Of a stretch of 33,260 nt of DNA, positions 8,054 through 16,908 are shown one piece after another. Position 1 is the stretch's first letter. Every line of letters begins with the position of its first letter. Below the pieces are notes generated by a model. That model did not search any database, was not told where the DNA came from, and was given only the letters and a program-made list of their open reading frames with translations. The stretch lies in contig JBNGIS010033563.1 in assembly GCA_049999725.1 (NCBI GenBank), positions 1-33,260 on the forward strand, written 5' to 3'. The position numbers and the translations under genes were made by a program. The stretch comes from Haplomitrium mnioides (taxonomy: Eukaryota > Marchantiophyta > Haplomitriopsida > Calobryales).

Positions 8054-9267
8054 GCTCTGCGAACCTGTGTGGGAAGAAGGAATCGAAATCCATATGAAGA
8101 AGAATTGGAGGAAGCAAGTGAGAATCAATGAAGAGACTCAAAGTGGGAGCCTATTTTGTAGCTCAGCACAAAGGTGAGTCGAAGACGCTAAAAATCTGCT
8201 CAATAAGGAACCTATTTGTGCAAGTTGAAGATGAATCGACGTTTGGAGGATAGCTGTGCAAAATAGTCTATTTTGAAAGAGATCTGTAAGGTGTAGAATG
8301 AAAGAATGAAGAACAGTGTTTGAAGCGAGGAGACATGAAGCTTAGCTAGGAATAGAAAGGCTCTGCTGCTCGAACCTGCAATGCTGGAGGCCACAAAGAA
8401 TGTGAAATAAAGAATGTTCTGCGTCATGACTTTATTTCACATTCTGAGTCCTGGCTAAGAAGTCAAAGAATGCCTCTCCTGCAAAAAAGCAAGGCAGAAG
8501 CTCAATGTAGTCGAAGAATGTTGGACCAATGCTCAATGAGCTGATAAGGAAATATGCTTGAATTGAAGATATCCTACCAATTCTCAATGGCTTATGAAGA
8601 AATATGCTTCAACTAAAGATGCAAGAAAGCAGCAGAAAATGGAAATCAAAAATCAGCTTGACTGCGTACATGCTTGGGAAGATAGATGGAAGAAAGCAGC
8701 AGAAAATGGAAGCTCAACCTTCGTGGGAAGAAGGAACCGAAAGCTATACGAAGAAGCCGAAAAACGAAAGATGCAAGAAATCAGAAAATGGAAGAAATCA
8801 ACGAGATATGTGTCCTTGGGAATTGCTTGTGGACATTGAAACTGACGAGTGCCTCAAGTCGTGAGATGAATTCTGGCTGCACCAAAACTGATGAGTGCAT
8901 AAAGTATTGTGGGCTGGAGCATATGACGATTGGGATTTCATCAGATGCTCTTACAATAATGAATTCAGAGTGCACTTGTCTTCAGACAATTGCCAAAGAC
9001 GCTGCTTCAATATTGTTGATTTGTTCACAATCAGAAGGTACAGAAATGTCATGTCCGATGTTCTACACTTGAATGCATGTTGTTCCGGCAAAATTTCATG
9101 GAGTGCTCGTTGCTCATCCTGCTAATTTTGGGACCCATAGGATCACCTCCTTTGGGCAGTGATACCAACTTGATCTTCAAGATTTTTTTAAATCACTTAT
9201 CTAACCTCTGCTTAGCAGGATGGAGGAGCAAGATGGAGAGGCAATGTGAACCGGTGCCCACACTTTC
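8054..9267. other. Unassigned, purine-rich stretch with short repeats
   Basis: No family is recognised. GGGAAGAAGGAA followed by CGAAA and GAAGAAG appears at about 8070 and 8723. AAGAAAGCAGCAGAAAATGGAA appears twice at 8622-8710, with a third relative near 8770. The three overlapping plus ORFs at 8594-9072 are Lys/Glu-rich and repetitive, with no domain I can name. A perfect 15-bp inverted repeat is at 8398-8444. I see nothing else in this interval. Confidence 0.5.
8398..8444. repeat. Perfect 15-bp inverted repeat (hairpin), 17-nt loop
   Basis: GAATGTGAAATAAAG at 8398-8412 is the exact reverse complement of CTTTATTTCACATTC at 8430-8444. The arms are AT-rich. There is no T-run after it and no gene nearby to terminate, so its role is unknown. 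Confidence 0.75.
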
Positions 9268-9459
9268 CTATTCTTGGTGGCTAACAGGTTGCACGCAATC
9301 AGCCATCAGCCTATCATATGTAATTTTGATCGTAGCTTCCAGAGCCTCAAAAGACGTAGGTACGATGGCACCCATGTCTTGCATTGCCTTGTTCTTTGCT
9401 TGTGCAGACTCCCTCTCACCACCACATTTTGCACTAGCATGACCAAATTGAAACTCTGA
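9268..9459 (-). pseudogene. ATP-citrate lyase subunit B fragment
   Basis: ATP-citrate lyase makes cytosolic acetyl-CoA from citrate; subunit B carries the CoA-ligase-like and citrate synthase-like parts. The minus strand read from 9459 encodes 63 residues: SEFQFGHASAKCGGERESAQ, then AKNKAMQDMGAIVPTSFEAL and IKITYDRLM, before a TAG at 9268-9270. The family's strongly conserved FGHAGAKSGGE and ESAQAKNQAL ... GAxVPTSFEA blocks are recognisable. Normal subunit B is about 600 residues, and neither upstream nor downstream exons are visible in the neighbourhood. The GGE(M/L)E-type segment is altered to GGERE. It is a decayed or captured exon, not a working gene. The family call is based on recalled motifs. 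Confidence 0.7.
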
Positions 9460-9486
9460 CGATTAAGTGTTTCCCCTGAGATATGT

Positions 9487-9802
9487 TAGTTATGAAGTTG
9501 TGGAGAGAAAAACTAACCACAACAACAATTAAATGGAAGCTGCAATAGTCTAGGAAAAACCTACACATATCACAACTGTGCACGCATAGAGTGCAGCCTG
9601 GACAATGTGGTGTCAGACACAAAGTCTCAGACTATTCAGCCTCATCATGTGTAGCAGTGACAAGCTGCCACAACTTCCTGCTGGTTTCGTCAGTTCCCGA
9701 CAGCAGGTCCTGATCAATCGTCGTACTGAGTTTCTGCCACTTTCCGGAAGTAACAGGAAAACTCAGTCATGATGATGCCTAGCACTCCACCAAGAATCCA
9801 AC
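9487..9802 (-). mobile_element. Unnamed retroposon, copy 1 (longest class), 16-bp target duplication
   Basis: The element lies between two exact copies of TTCCCCTGAGATATGT (9471-9486 and 9803-9818). Its left end, TAGTTATGAAGTTGTGGAGAG, is shared with copies at 30159, 30458 and 30978, while the right ends differ. A fixed end, a variable end and long duplications mean target-primed retroposition with 5' truncation. The element's 3' end is on the left and its sense strand is minus. There is no poly(A). On the minus strand, a short open frame ends in KLWQLVTATHDEAE and a stop. No pol III A or B box was convincing. It could be the 3' end of an unseen LINE or a SINE. Confidence 0.8.
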
Positions 9803-9872
9803 TTCCCCTGAGATATGTGCAGGCTTGCCCATGCGTGTCCCATCTCTACCAGCTCATGCATTGCAACTTCAT

Positions 9873-10034
9873 CCTGCCATCTCCCTAACTTGTGATATTG
9901 AAAAATGCTCAATATCCGAGGAAGAACCTGCCATCTCCTCAACTTCTGATATTGAAAAATGCTCCATATCCTAGGAAGAACCTGCCATCTCCTCAACTTC
10001 TGCTATTGAAAAATGCTCCATATCCGAGGAAGAA
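9873..10034 (+). repeat. 54-bp tandem repeat, three copies
   Basis: Copies begin at 9873, 9927 and 9981 with CCTGCCATCTCC and end GAGGAAGAA or similar. The unit is 18 codons. In a plus frame it reads PAISSTSDIEKCSISEEE, with a TAG in the second copy; that frame continues open for about 40 codons past the repeat. In a minus frame it reads RRWQVLPRI and SIFQYQKL. A unit divisible by three hints at coding origin, but no protein family is recognised. Confidence 0.8.
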
Positions 10035-10278
10035 CTTAAAGAGGGGTGGGCTTTGAAGCAGTCAAGCCACCGCAGGCCTTGGAGATGCGGGCGACTCTCC
10101 AAGTATCGCTCACTAAGTTCCCCTGCTCTGGTCAGTCAACATTTTTGTGCATCAAAACCTCTCAACAGTCCATCATCAATTTGTGCATGTAGTCAACACA
10201 ATATACATGTTGAAATACTCTGTTCCGTTATTCGGTCGACTATTTGTGTATCTTAACCTCTCTTGTCCTCACTCTGGA

Positions 10279-10380
10279 GAACATTCCATCCCAATCCACA
10301 AAGCTGGGCACAAAAGCCAACACTCTAACTATCGCACCATCATGATCAGTCCTCTACTCCCAAAGCTCTTCGGGGCCACT
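10279..10380 (+). pseudogene. Short LINE reverse transcriptase fragment
   Basis: The plus frame reads PIHKAGHKSQHSNYRTIMIS followed by PLLPKLFGA, a conserved RT block between the N-terminal region and the A motif. The same block, broken, is on the minus strand at 1540-1600. Nothing before 10276 or after about 10385 resembles LINE sequence, so this is an isolated scrap. Confidence 0.6.
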
Positions 10381-10384
10381 CAAC

Positions 10385-11232
10385 TTGAAGATCACACAAT
10401 GGAGCCAAACACAACAGCTACGACTTCAAGGAGAAGTAGGGTTCCGGCATCAGCAAAGAAAATAAGCCTCAACGTACTTGACAGTCAAAGCATTCAGATA
10501 AACCACACATACACAAAGTGCAGCATTGCAATCAAGATGAAGATGACTTGGTAACAAAATGGAGATTGAGAAGGAAAAGGTTCAAACATATTCACTAACT
10601 TGACAGTCTTGGCGAAAATTTGTAAACTCTTAACATCAACTTTTGCTCAGACTTACAAATGTTATGTTCTAACAAAACGTAAAATGCGCTGGAAGTTGAA
10701 GATTTTTCATGCTAACAAAAAATGGCATGTCACAATTTTTGTTGAATGCAAATGTTCAAATCCCAGAAAAGTTGTTCATGTTAACATATTTTTAAGTAGC
10801 CTGTAGGCAACAACAGCCAGGACTTGCAGACTGTTCTCATTTGTCTGTCAGGGTACACAATTCACCACTATGCTTCCTGGGCTTAGGACTTTTTCTGGGA
10901 CTTCCAATTGGAATTATTGATATCTCTCGTCACTCCCAACAAAAAGGGCATGACAGTTCAAACCAAGTTCCATAGTATACACTAACTCATGCATATCATG
11001 GATTTCTGTTTCAAAGACAAAGTCCCCAAATCAATCGACACAAACTATTCATTTACTGCCATCAGAATGTCCATTACTTATCATTAACTGAAACTCGGAA
11101 TTAACTGTCAGACAGGATTTCAAACCACGTTCCACATGTTTGCCTGGATAAACCTTCAATGCTATACAACCTTCTGTTATCTGCATTCCAGGAAATAAAC
11201 TGCACACATATATACATGAAAGAATAAATTGA
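10385..11232. other. No recognisable gene; possible 3' flank of the PC-esterase ORF
   Basis: The stretch is moderately AT-rich. Small ORFs on both strands show no domain. The part next to 11233 would be the 3' untranslated region of the minus-strand PC-esterase gene, but I see no clear AATAAA signal and no poly(T) run that would mark a retrocopy tail. Confidence 0.4.
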
Positions 11233-12366
11233 TTACACAGTAGGAGCTTGATGGGTGGCAATGAGAAGGGTATTGATCATCAAATGCACAGCTGCCTCAT
11301 ATGTTTGACTATTGTAATGTATCCCGTCTAAGGTACACTGAGCTCCACAACCAGAACTTAATGTTGTTAGATTCAGGAGTGTCAAGGGACCTTCAGGGCG
11401 AACAAGCTTACTCTGAATCAATGATTTATCATACAGCGCACTTTCTTCACTTGTCATTCTTTGTCGCTTTCTCTCAGTGCCTAGCAACGAAGGTACCAAG
11501 GTTGGAAAATTCAGCCAAAACATATGTGTGACTGGAATGTTGTCTTTGGACCAAGTATTCCCAGCATGAGAGGGAGAAGAATTAGAATAAAAAGATTTCG
11601 GAACTAATGATAACACAGCCCTTTGCAACTTTGCAAGTGAATCTCCGTAGTTTGATGCATCTGTCACTGTGAGCATATGCCATAAGCCAACCCCCATAAC
11701 CAGCACATCAGGACAAGTTCCATTCCGGCGGTACTCATTGACTAGACTGGTCAAATTTGTGCTGAAGGGCGCCCAAAGAAATTGGAACCTGATATTTTCT
11801 TTCTTCCATGTATATTCATAATTAGCATGGCGTTCCGGAGGATGTAACCGCCCTGGATTTGTGTTTGAGAAAATTATGTCAAGAAGTGACAGAAAGAACA
11901 GACGCAGTTGTGAATCCCCTGCAATGACCACCCAAGTACCTCGAAGCAAATCCACAGTATCATGCCTCTTTAGCTTCTGAAATTTGCAAACGTCGCGTGC
12001 ACTGTGCGGCCATGACCAATCAACAAGAATCGTGGTCACATTAAGATCTGAATACGGACGTAACTTCCTTTTCTCCCAGACAATGTCATGTAGACGAGCG
12101 CTGCAACTAATCGGGCTAGCTTGGGGAGGGATGTTGTTAATTATTTTAAAAAAAGGCCAAGGTGAATGTATAGAGTACATAATTGTGGAGACAGAGGGGA
12201 AATAGGGTAACAGATGTACTGACACAGCCAGCACAATGAAGAGGGTGGCACTAAAAAAGAGTACCCGGTTTCTGGTGAGATGCCATCCTGCAAGTGCCAT
12301 TGGAACAAACACAACACCACCAGCCAACATTCCAGCTTGGAGTGCCACCCCCATCAATACCAGCAT
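11233..12366 (-). CDS. Membrane-anchored PC-esterase domain protein, possibly 5'-truncated
   Basis: This 377-residue ORF is intact. Two hydrophobic segments (about residues 8-28 and 36-56) suggest a membrane anchor. The rest resembles the PC-esterase (GDSL/SGNH-like) fold of plant TBL and animal CASD1-type acyl-modifying proteins. The Ser motif is in TWVVIAGDSQLRLFF (GDS about 150-152), a mid block reads DVLVMGVGLWHM, and the Asp/His pair is DGIHY (D347, H350). Known members transfer or remove acetyl groups on glycans in the secretory pathway; the substrate here cannot be told. The first Met is only about 9 bases inside the point where a minus-strand copia RNase H sequence ends (about 12375), and the frame is open back to a TAA lying in copia sequence. 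The native N-terminus may therefore be lost. The region is intron-free, and no promoter is visible. Confidence 0.7.
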   Translation of the reverse strand: MLVLMGVALQAGMLAGGVVFVPMALAGWHLTRNRVLFFSATLFIVLAVSVHLLPYFPSVSTIMYSIHSPWPFFKIINNIPPQASPISCSARLHDIVWEKRKLRPYSDLNVTTILVDWSWPHSARDVCKFQKLKRHDTVDLLRGTWVVIAGDSQLRLFFLSLLDIIFSNTNPGRLHPPERHANYEYTWKKENIRFQFLWAPFSTNLTSLVNEYRRNGTCPDVLVMGVGLWHMLTVTDASNYGDSLAKLQRAVLSLVPKSFYSNSSPSHAGNTWSKDNIPVTHMFWLNFPTLVPSLLGTERKRQRMTSEESALYDKSLIQSKLVRPEGPLTLLNLTTLSSGCGAQCTLDGIHYNSQTYEAAVHLMINTLLIATHQAPTV

Positions 12367-12652
12367 CGTGGTCGCAGATTTCTTCCTTTATAGCAGCTGT
12401 CAATGCTGCTAGCTCAGCTTCAGTGCTGGATAAAGCCACCGTCCGTTGCAGCCTTGAACTCCAGCTGATGATCCCTTTGCAGAAAGAAACACAGTATCCA
12501 GAAGTTGACTTGTATACTTCTGTTCAATGTGCCTTTCAGATAGCGCAGAACTCTCTTTACTGCCTTCCAATGCTCCTCACTAGGATTGTGCATAAATCTG
12601 GACACATTGCCAACAGCATAAGACAAGTCAGGCCTAGTACAAGCATAGCCCA
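12251..12652 (-). pseudogene. Copia RT/RNase H fragment, minus strand, left part (level 0 of the nest)
   Basis: Read on the minus strand from 12652: CTRPDLSYAVGNVSRFM and EHWKAVKRVLRYLKGTLN (end of RT), an internal deletion, then KGIISWSSRLQ and ALSSTEAELAALTAAIKEEI (RNase H). It stops at about 12375, where PC-esterase sequence starts; the last coordinates overlap that ORF in another frame. At 12653 it is cut by the nest and resumes at 30135 with YQSAVGNLI. There are frameshifts at the join and inside RNase H. It is a different lineage from copia A and B, since it reads ELAALTAA where they read EYMALTKA. Confidence 0.85.
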
Positions 12653-12657
12653 TATGA

Positions 12658-12821
12658 TGTTGGAAATTCAGAAGCAGCTCACTTTTTTTATGCTGCTGGA
12701 AACTTGAAAGGGAGGAATGATCCTCCCAGGATCATTTGAAATGATTTTTCCCTTGCTAGTCCTACTAAATTAGTTAGAAATAGCTAGTTTAGTGAAAAGT
12801 TTAGAGAGGGTGACATGGCAA
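12658..12821 (+). mobile_element. TGTTGG-family LTR, 5' part (level 1), interrupted by copia B
   Basis: It starts TGTTGGAAATTCAGAAGCAGC, like the solo LTR at 5378. The target duplication TATGA is at 12653-12657 and again at 30130-30134, right after the other part of the LTR. The LTR breaks at 12821 where copia B begins and resumes at about 29440. Without the insert it would be about 850 bp, comparable with 970 bp for the solo LTR at 5378. Confidence 0.9.
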
Positions 12822-13130
12822 TATTAAAGTTCCTGTTAGAGATTAGTTAAGTTAACCAGCTTGACTAATAACAGGATATTACATCAGCATTAGATCTGAC
12901 TAGTTTGGAAATAAATAGTGTAATATTATCCAGATCAGGACATGTGACTCTTGGGAAGAGCCATAGCTCTTAGGATCTCCAGTAGATTAAGAGCTCAGTC
13001 TCAGATCTATTTAAGTCTGATGTCATATGCAATAAATAACTTATGAAAGTGAAGTAAAGTCATTGTGATACAATTTGAATTTAACTTTGTGTTAGCACTC
13101 ACATTTGGATGATTCACTTGAAGTTCAACA
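12822..13130 (+). repeat. 5' LTR of copia B
   Basis: It starts TATTAAAGTTCCTG and ends GAAGTTCAACA, followed by the primer-binding site. It shares GATTAGTTAAGTTAACCAGC and other blocks with the copia A LTR, so the two are subfamilies. A TATTTAAG motif near 13008 may be its TATA box. Confidence 0.92.
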
Positions 13131-13142
13131 TGGTATCAGAGC
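13131..13142 (+). other. Primer-binding site of copia B
   Basis: TGGTATCAGAGC follows the LTR with no gap. It is the same initiator-Met-type site as in copia A. Confidence 0.92.
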
Positions 13143-13790
13143 ACTCGTTCTGATCCACTAAAGAAAAAAAAACGATAAAGTGAACAGGGGATGCTTTGTT
13201 CACTGAAGATTCAGGGATGCCTCCAAAACGACCAGCCTAGTACAGAGAAAATACTGACTCGCAGGAATGCTGAAAAAAATATTGTGGAGAAAATCGCAGG
13301 TCCATCCGCAGAGCAAATCGAACCTCAAAGATCTTGCAAAGCTCTCACGAGTTTGCGATCTTGAAACGCGGGATGCTCACGCATGAAGGATAGTAACACA
13401 TTTTATCGAATCCCGGCACTAGAAAACGCTGAATGATAGCGTTTGATTTTATCACCGCTTTCAGTGCTTCATTGCAAGCACGAATCAGAGCTCTGAATAG
13501 CTTAGAAGAAGCAAAAAAGGACATAGTCCTCGATTTAGCACATGTCAATAGTGCTCTAAGGGAGCGGGAGCATTTGTCAGAAACGTTTGATCGAAGCAGG
13601 CGTTCGACAAATTTTCTGAAGCGCGGGTCGCCTATGCTAGACGGTCGCACTTGACGGTGACGGTCATTTCCAACGGTAGCATCTGACGACGACAGTGAGA
13701 CTCAACGGCAGTACTCAAAAATCGTGCATAAGCCCTCGTTGAGTAATAGAACCTGCAACAACAAAATTTCTTGATCAAATACAAATCGAA
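13143..13790 (+). other. Copia B untranslated leader
   Basis: About 650 bp with no conserved protein. Phrases such as GTGAACAGGGGATGC, GCGGGATGCTCA and GAGACTCAACGGCAG parallel the copia A leader, so this is family leader sequence. The ORFs on either strand here are not genes. Confidence 0.7.
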
Positions 13791-15076
13791 ATGGTCAAAG
13801 ACAATGAAATTCCCAAGTTCGATGGGACATTTTTCAATTTGTGGAGGCATAGGATGCTCCTCCACCTGAATAAAGAAAAATTGCAGGCTCTAATGCTTGG
13901 CAATGAACTCAGGCCGACCACTCCTCCCCCATCACCAGGAGGCACTATTCCACCCGACACCCCTACCACTAGCCCTGGTAGCAAGGTGGATTGGGATAGT
14001 AGACATGCTGAAGCTTTGTTTACCCTCAATATGTCCTTCAGACATTTCACAAGGAGGGCACATCTTCCACTGTAAAAAAGTTGTTGAAGCTTGGACAGAA
14101 TTAAACAGAATTTTTGGTCCCCAGGACATAGTTGCACAAATGTATATCCAAGAAAAGTTCAGCAATCTGAAGTTGAGAGAAGGAGAATCTCTCACCAACC
14201 ACTTGGCACAATTCAGATCCTTGATGGATCAACTCAGTTCAGCAGGCTGTCCAGTCTTTGCAACCCAAGCCATGCTTTCCTTTCCTATAGAAGCTTTCTC
14301 TCTTCCTTGAGAGGCAATCGACAATTAACCTTATCTGGATTAATTACAGCTTTGTTGCAGGAGGAGACTGAAATGAAAAGTAACCAGATTGATTCACCTC
14401 ATGTGCTATTTACAAATACTCAGCAGAGGCGCTTCACTAGTAAAACTAAGCAACCTTTTCATCAGCAGACCAATAAGTCTAACAACCAGCAAAAGAATTT
14501 CCTTGCTAGGGTAAAGTGTTATGGCTGTCATGAATTTGGTCATATACTGAGAAATTGTCCCCATAATGATGGTTCTAAAACAGGTGGTGCCTCTTCTTCC
14601 AAGGCTGGAAACCGAAGAAGAGGACAACATTCAAAACCTCGCATTTTGCTTGTAGCTTTGAATACCAGACTATCTGCACCTGTAAAAGATTCTAACTGGT
14701 ATGTTGACAGTGGTGCTACCCACCATATGACCTTTGACCAAGCACAGTTTCACAATTATCACCCACTCCCACCTGAAGAAGTTTACTTAGGTGATAATTC
14801 CACCTGTATAATCCAGGGCAAAGGTGATGTTCTTGTCAAACTAACATCTGGTCAAGAAGTACTTATTTCCATTGTCCATCACATACCCAGTCTAATTAGG
14901 AATCTTTTCTCCAGCCGTCAGTATGCTCAGAAAGGAGGATCTTTATTCCTTCAAAATGAGAAATGCACTCTGTTGAACCCTGATGGTTCTCTTTTGACAG
15001 TTTGCTTTCTTGAGCATCAACTATACAAATTGGGCAGTACAGTAGTACCCCCCTCTGAAATCAGTTGCTTCTATTG
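13791..15076 (+). pseudogene. Copia B gag and protease, with frameshifts
   Basis: The start MVKDNEIPKFDGTFFNLWRH aligns with copia A gag and fixes the ATG at 13791. Frame changes occur near 14035 and near 14275, so the reading passes through three frames. The core (IFGPQDIVAQMYIQEKFSNL) is followed by a small deletion, then LRGNRQLTLSGLITALLQEE, and then the knuckle CYGCHEFGHILRNC at about 14517-14558. The protease follows with its active site WYVDSGATHHMT at about 14698-14733, then LGDNSTCIIQGKGDV. The frame ends at about 15078. Copia A lacks this protease part. Confidence 0.88.
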
Positions 15077-15096
15077 CTAAATATTCTCTGCAGGAA

Positions 15097-15210
15097 ATGT
15101 CTGAGTTATGGCATGCACGCATGGGGCACATCAGCCATGACCGCCTCAGACAACTACAGAAGCATCATATGGTAAAAGGGCTAAGTTCAAAACCGAAGTT
15201 CCCTGCTCAA
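15097..15210 (+). pseudogene. Copia B GAG pre-integrase domain fragment
   Basis: ELWHARMGHISHDRLRQLQK and HHMVKGLSSKPK are the His-containing start of the copia integrase region (H in LWHARMGH). Copia similarity stops at about 15210, before the Cys pair and catalytic core, where LINE-B 5' sequence begins. It is in a different frame from the protease part. Confidence 0.82.
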
Positions 15211-15214
15211 ACGC

Positions 15215-16896
15215 GATATGCAGGAGAAAAGGTAGCTCGTGAAGGTTCCTTAATGTTCCATTGGCAGGAGAAGGGCATCCAGAGAAGAAGCCCACTGGAG
15301 GTTCGTTAAGGTTCCCTTCGCAGGAAGGGCATTGCAGGAGAAGGGCATTGCCATTCTGTTATCGCCAAGGAGAGAAGGTCTCTATTCCGCCGCCGTGCGC
15401 ATAGGAAAGAAAAACATTATTATTTTTATTTTATTTTATATTTGGTCGACGATGGCAGCATAGCGGGCTGGATCGCAGGGGTGAGAGAGGAGGATTGAGC
15501 GTGAGGGCGTTGCAAGTTGGTTCTCAGCTTTTTGATTTATTCTAATACAAGGTGGTGGCTTTCTAGTTGTTTTAGTTGTTTATTCTAACACAAGGCGGTG
15601 ACACTTAAGTCTCTATGTGCAAACTACCGGAGAAAAATAAAGTGTGACATTACTTGGTTCAAAGTTGGTTTACTTCCTCGGAAGGAGCTTTCTCAGGAGT
15701 ACGGAGTGTGCGCAGGAAGGAGGCGGGAGGCCATTGGGGCTTGAAGCATAGGGAAACAGAGGCCGTCTGGTTGGAATAGGAGTTATGACGTTCAAGGACT
15801 TCAATACCAGAAAGCTATGGTGTTTTTCTAGTCAGCAGTCCGGTTGTGAAGGCGGGCAGGCTGGAAGGGCTACATTGTGTGTCTGAGCACTAAGGTGAAA
15901 ACTGTGAGGGTGAACATTGAAGCAGTAGCGTGCTTGTTACCTTGAGCTATGGGTAACAGGTGCTGAAAGGAGAAGACCGTATTTGTTCTGCATGTGCAGG
16001 GTTGTGTTGCTCATGAAGCCAGCGCGAGTGGTGTGAAGGTTGGGGGATATAGGAAAGCTACTCTTAGGACGAGGTGCAAGAAAGACTTGGAACGAGTGAG
16101 AAGGTGTGGGAGAGAGAAACATCGTGAGGCTGCAGGAGGTGTGGGAGAGAAAAACATTGTGAGGCTGCGAGAAGGTGCGGCAGTCAGTTCGACGATGGAG
16201 ATGACAGGTTTGCGGTGGAGTGGTGGAGCTCACAATGAAGTAGTGAAGCTCGCAATGAAGGTTTGATCTGAAGAAATATGTGGGGTGAGCTACGAACAGA
16301 CTACACTACACGCAGGTCTGGAGAAAAATCGTGAGGCTGCAGGAGAAGGTGCGAGAGTCAGTTCGGCGTTGGAGATGGCAAACTTGCAATGGAGTCGTGG
16401 AGCTCACGATGAAGTAGTGAAACTCGCAATGAAGGTTTGATCTGAAGAAATATGCGAGGTGAGCTACAAACAGACTACACGCAGGTCTGGAGAAAAATCG
16501 TGAAGCTGCAGGAGAAGGTGCGGGAGTCAGTTCCACGATGGAGACAACAGGTTTGCGATGGAGTGGTAGAGCTTGCAATGAAGTAGTGAAGCTCGCAATG
16601 AAGGTTTGATCTGAAGAAATATGCGGGGTGAGCTACAAACAGACTACACGCAGGTCTAGCGAGCTGCAGCTCATGTTTCTGAGTAAGAGGGCCGAGATTA
16701 GCGAGCAACCAAAGGTTGCCTACCTGAGGGACGACAAAGCTGGAGTTGAGCTACAGGCGAATTGCTGAAGAGAGAAGGTCATGATTTGGTTGTATGTAGA
16801 AAATGGGTGAAAAGAGGAGAAAATAGAATGCATTGATAAAAGGCTAGTCAGGAGTAGCAGAAAAAGGAAGGCAAGGGTGCGAGATGCCATGCGGTT
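15215..16896 (+). other. LINE-B 5' region, non-coding
   Basis: It shows no protein similarity. The start has several GGCAGGAGAAGGGCAT-type repeats (15265-15345). Further on there is a duplicated phrase (GTTTATTCTAACACAAGG near 15590 resembles ATTTATTCTAATACAAGG near 15533). From 16149 there is a 170-bp tandem array. L1-type LINEs often carry long, repetitive 5' regions that act as internal promoters; that role is inference here. Confidence 0.6.
16149..16665 (+). repeat. 170-bp tandem repeat, three copies
   Basis: The landmark GTTTGATCTGAAGAAATATG occurs at 16261, 16435 and 16604. Each unit contains GTGAGGCTGC or GTGAAGCTGC, GTCAGTTC, CAATGGAGT-like or GATGGAGT-like sequence, and GAAGTAGTGAA, and ends with CAGACTACACGCAGGTCT. 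ORFs on the minus strand (15937-16708) repeat with the same period and are not separate genes. Confidence 0.88.
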
Positions 16897-16908
16897 GAGA
16901 AGCTAAAG

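Noticed and set aside
8594-9072. Lys/Glu-rich plus ORFs as a coiled-coil protein gene
   Set aside because: Composition comes from short purine-rich repeats. Three frames overlap equally, with no conserved block and no splice or start context.
15937-16708. Three minus-strand ORFs with similar sequences (SRPACSLFVAHPAYFFRSNLH-like repeats), suggesting a repeated gene
   Set aside because: The similarity follows the 170-bp tandem array exactly, and the plus strand is the LINE-B 5' region.
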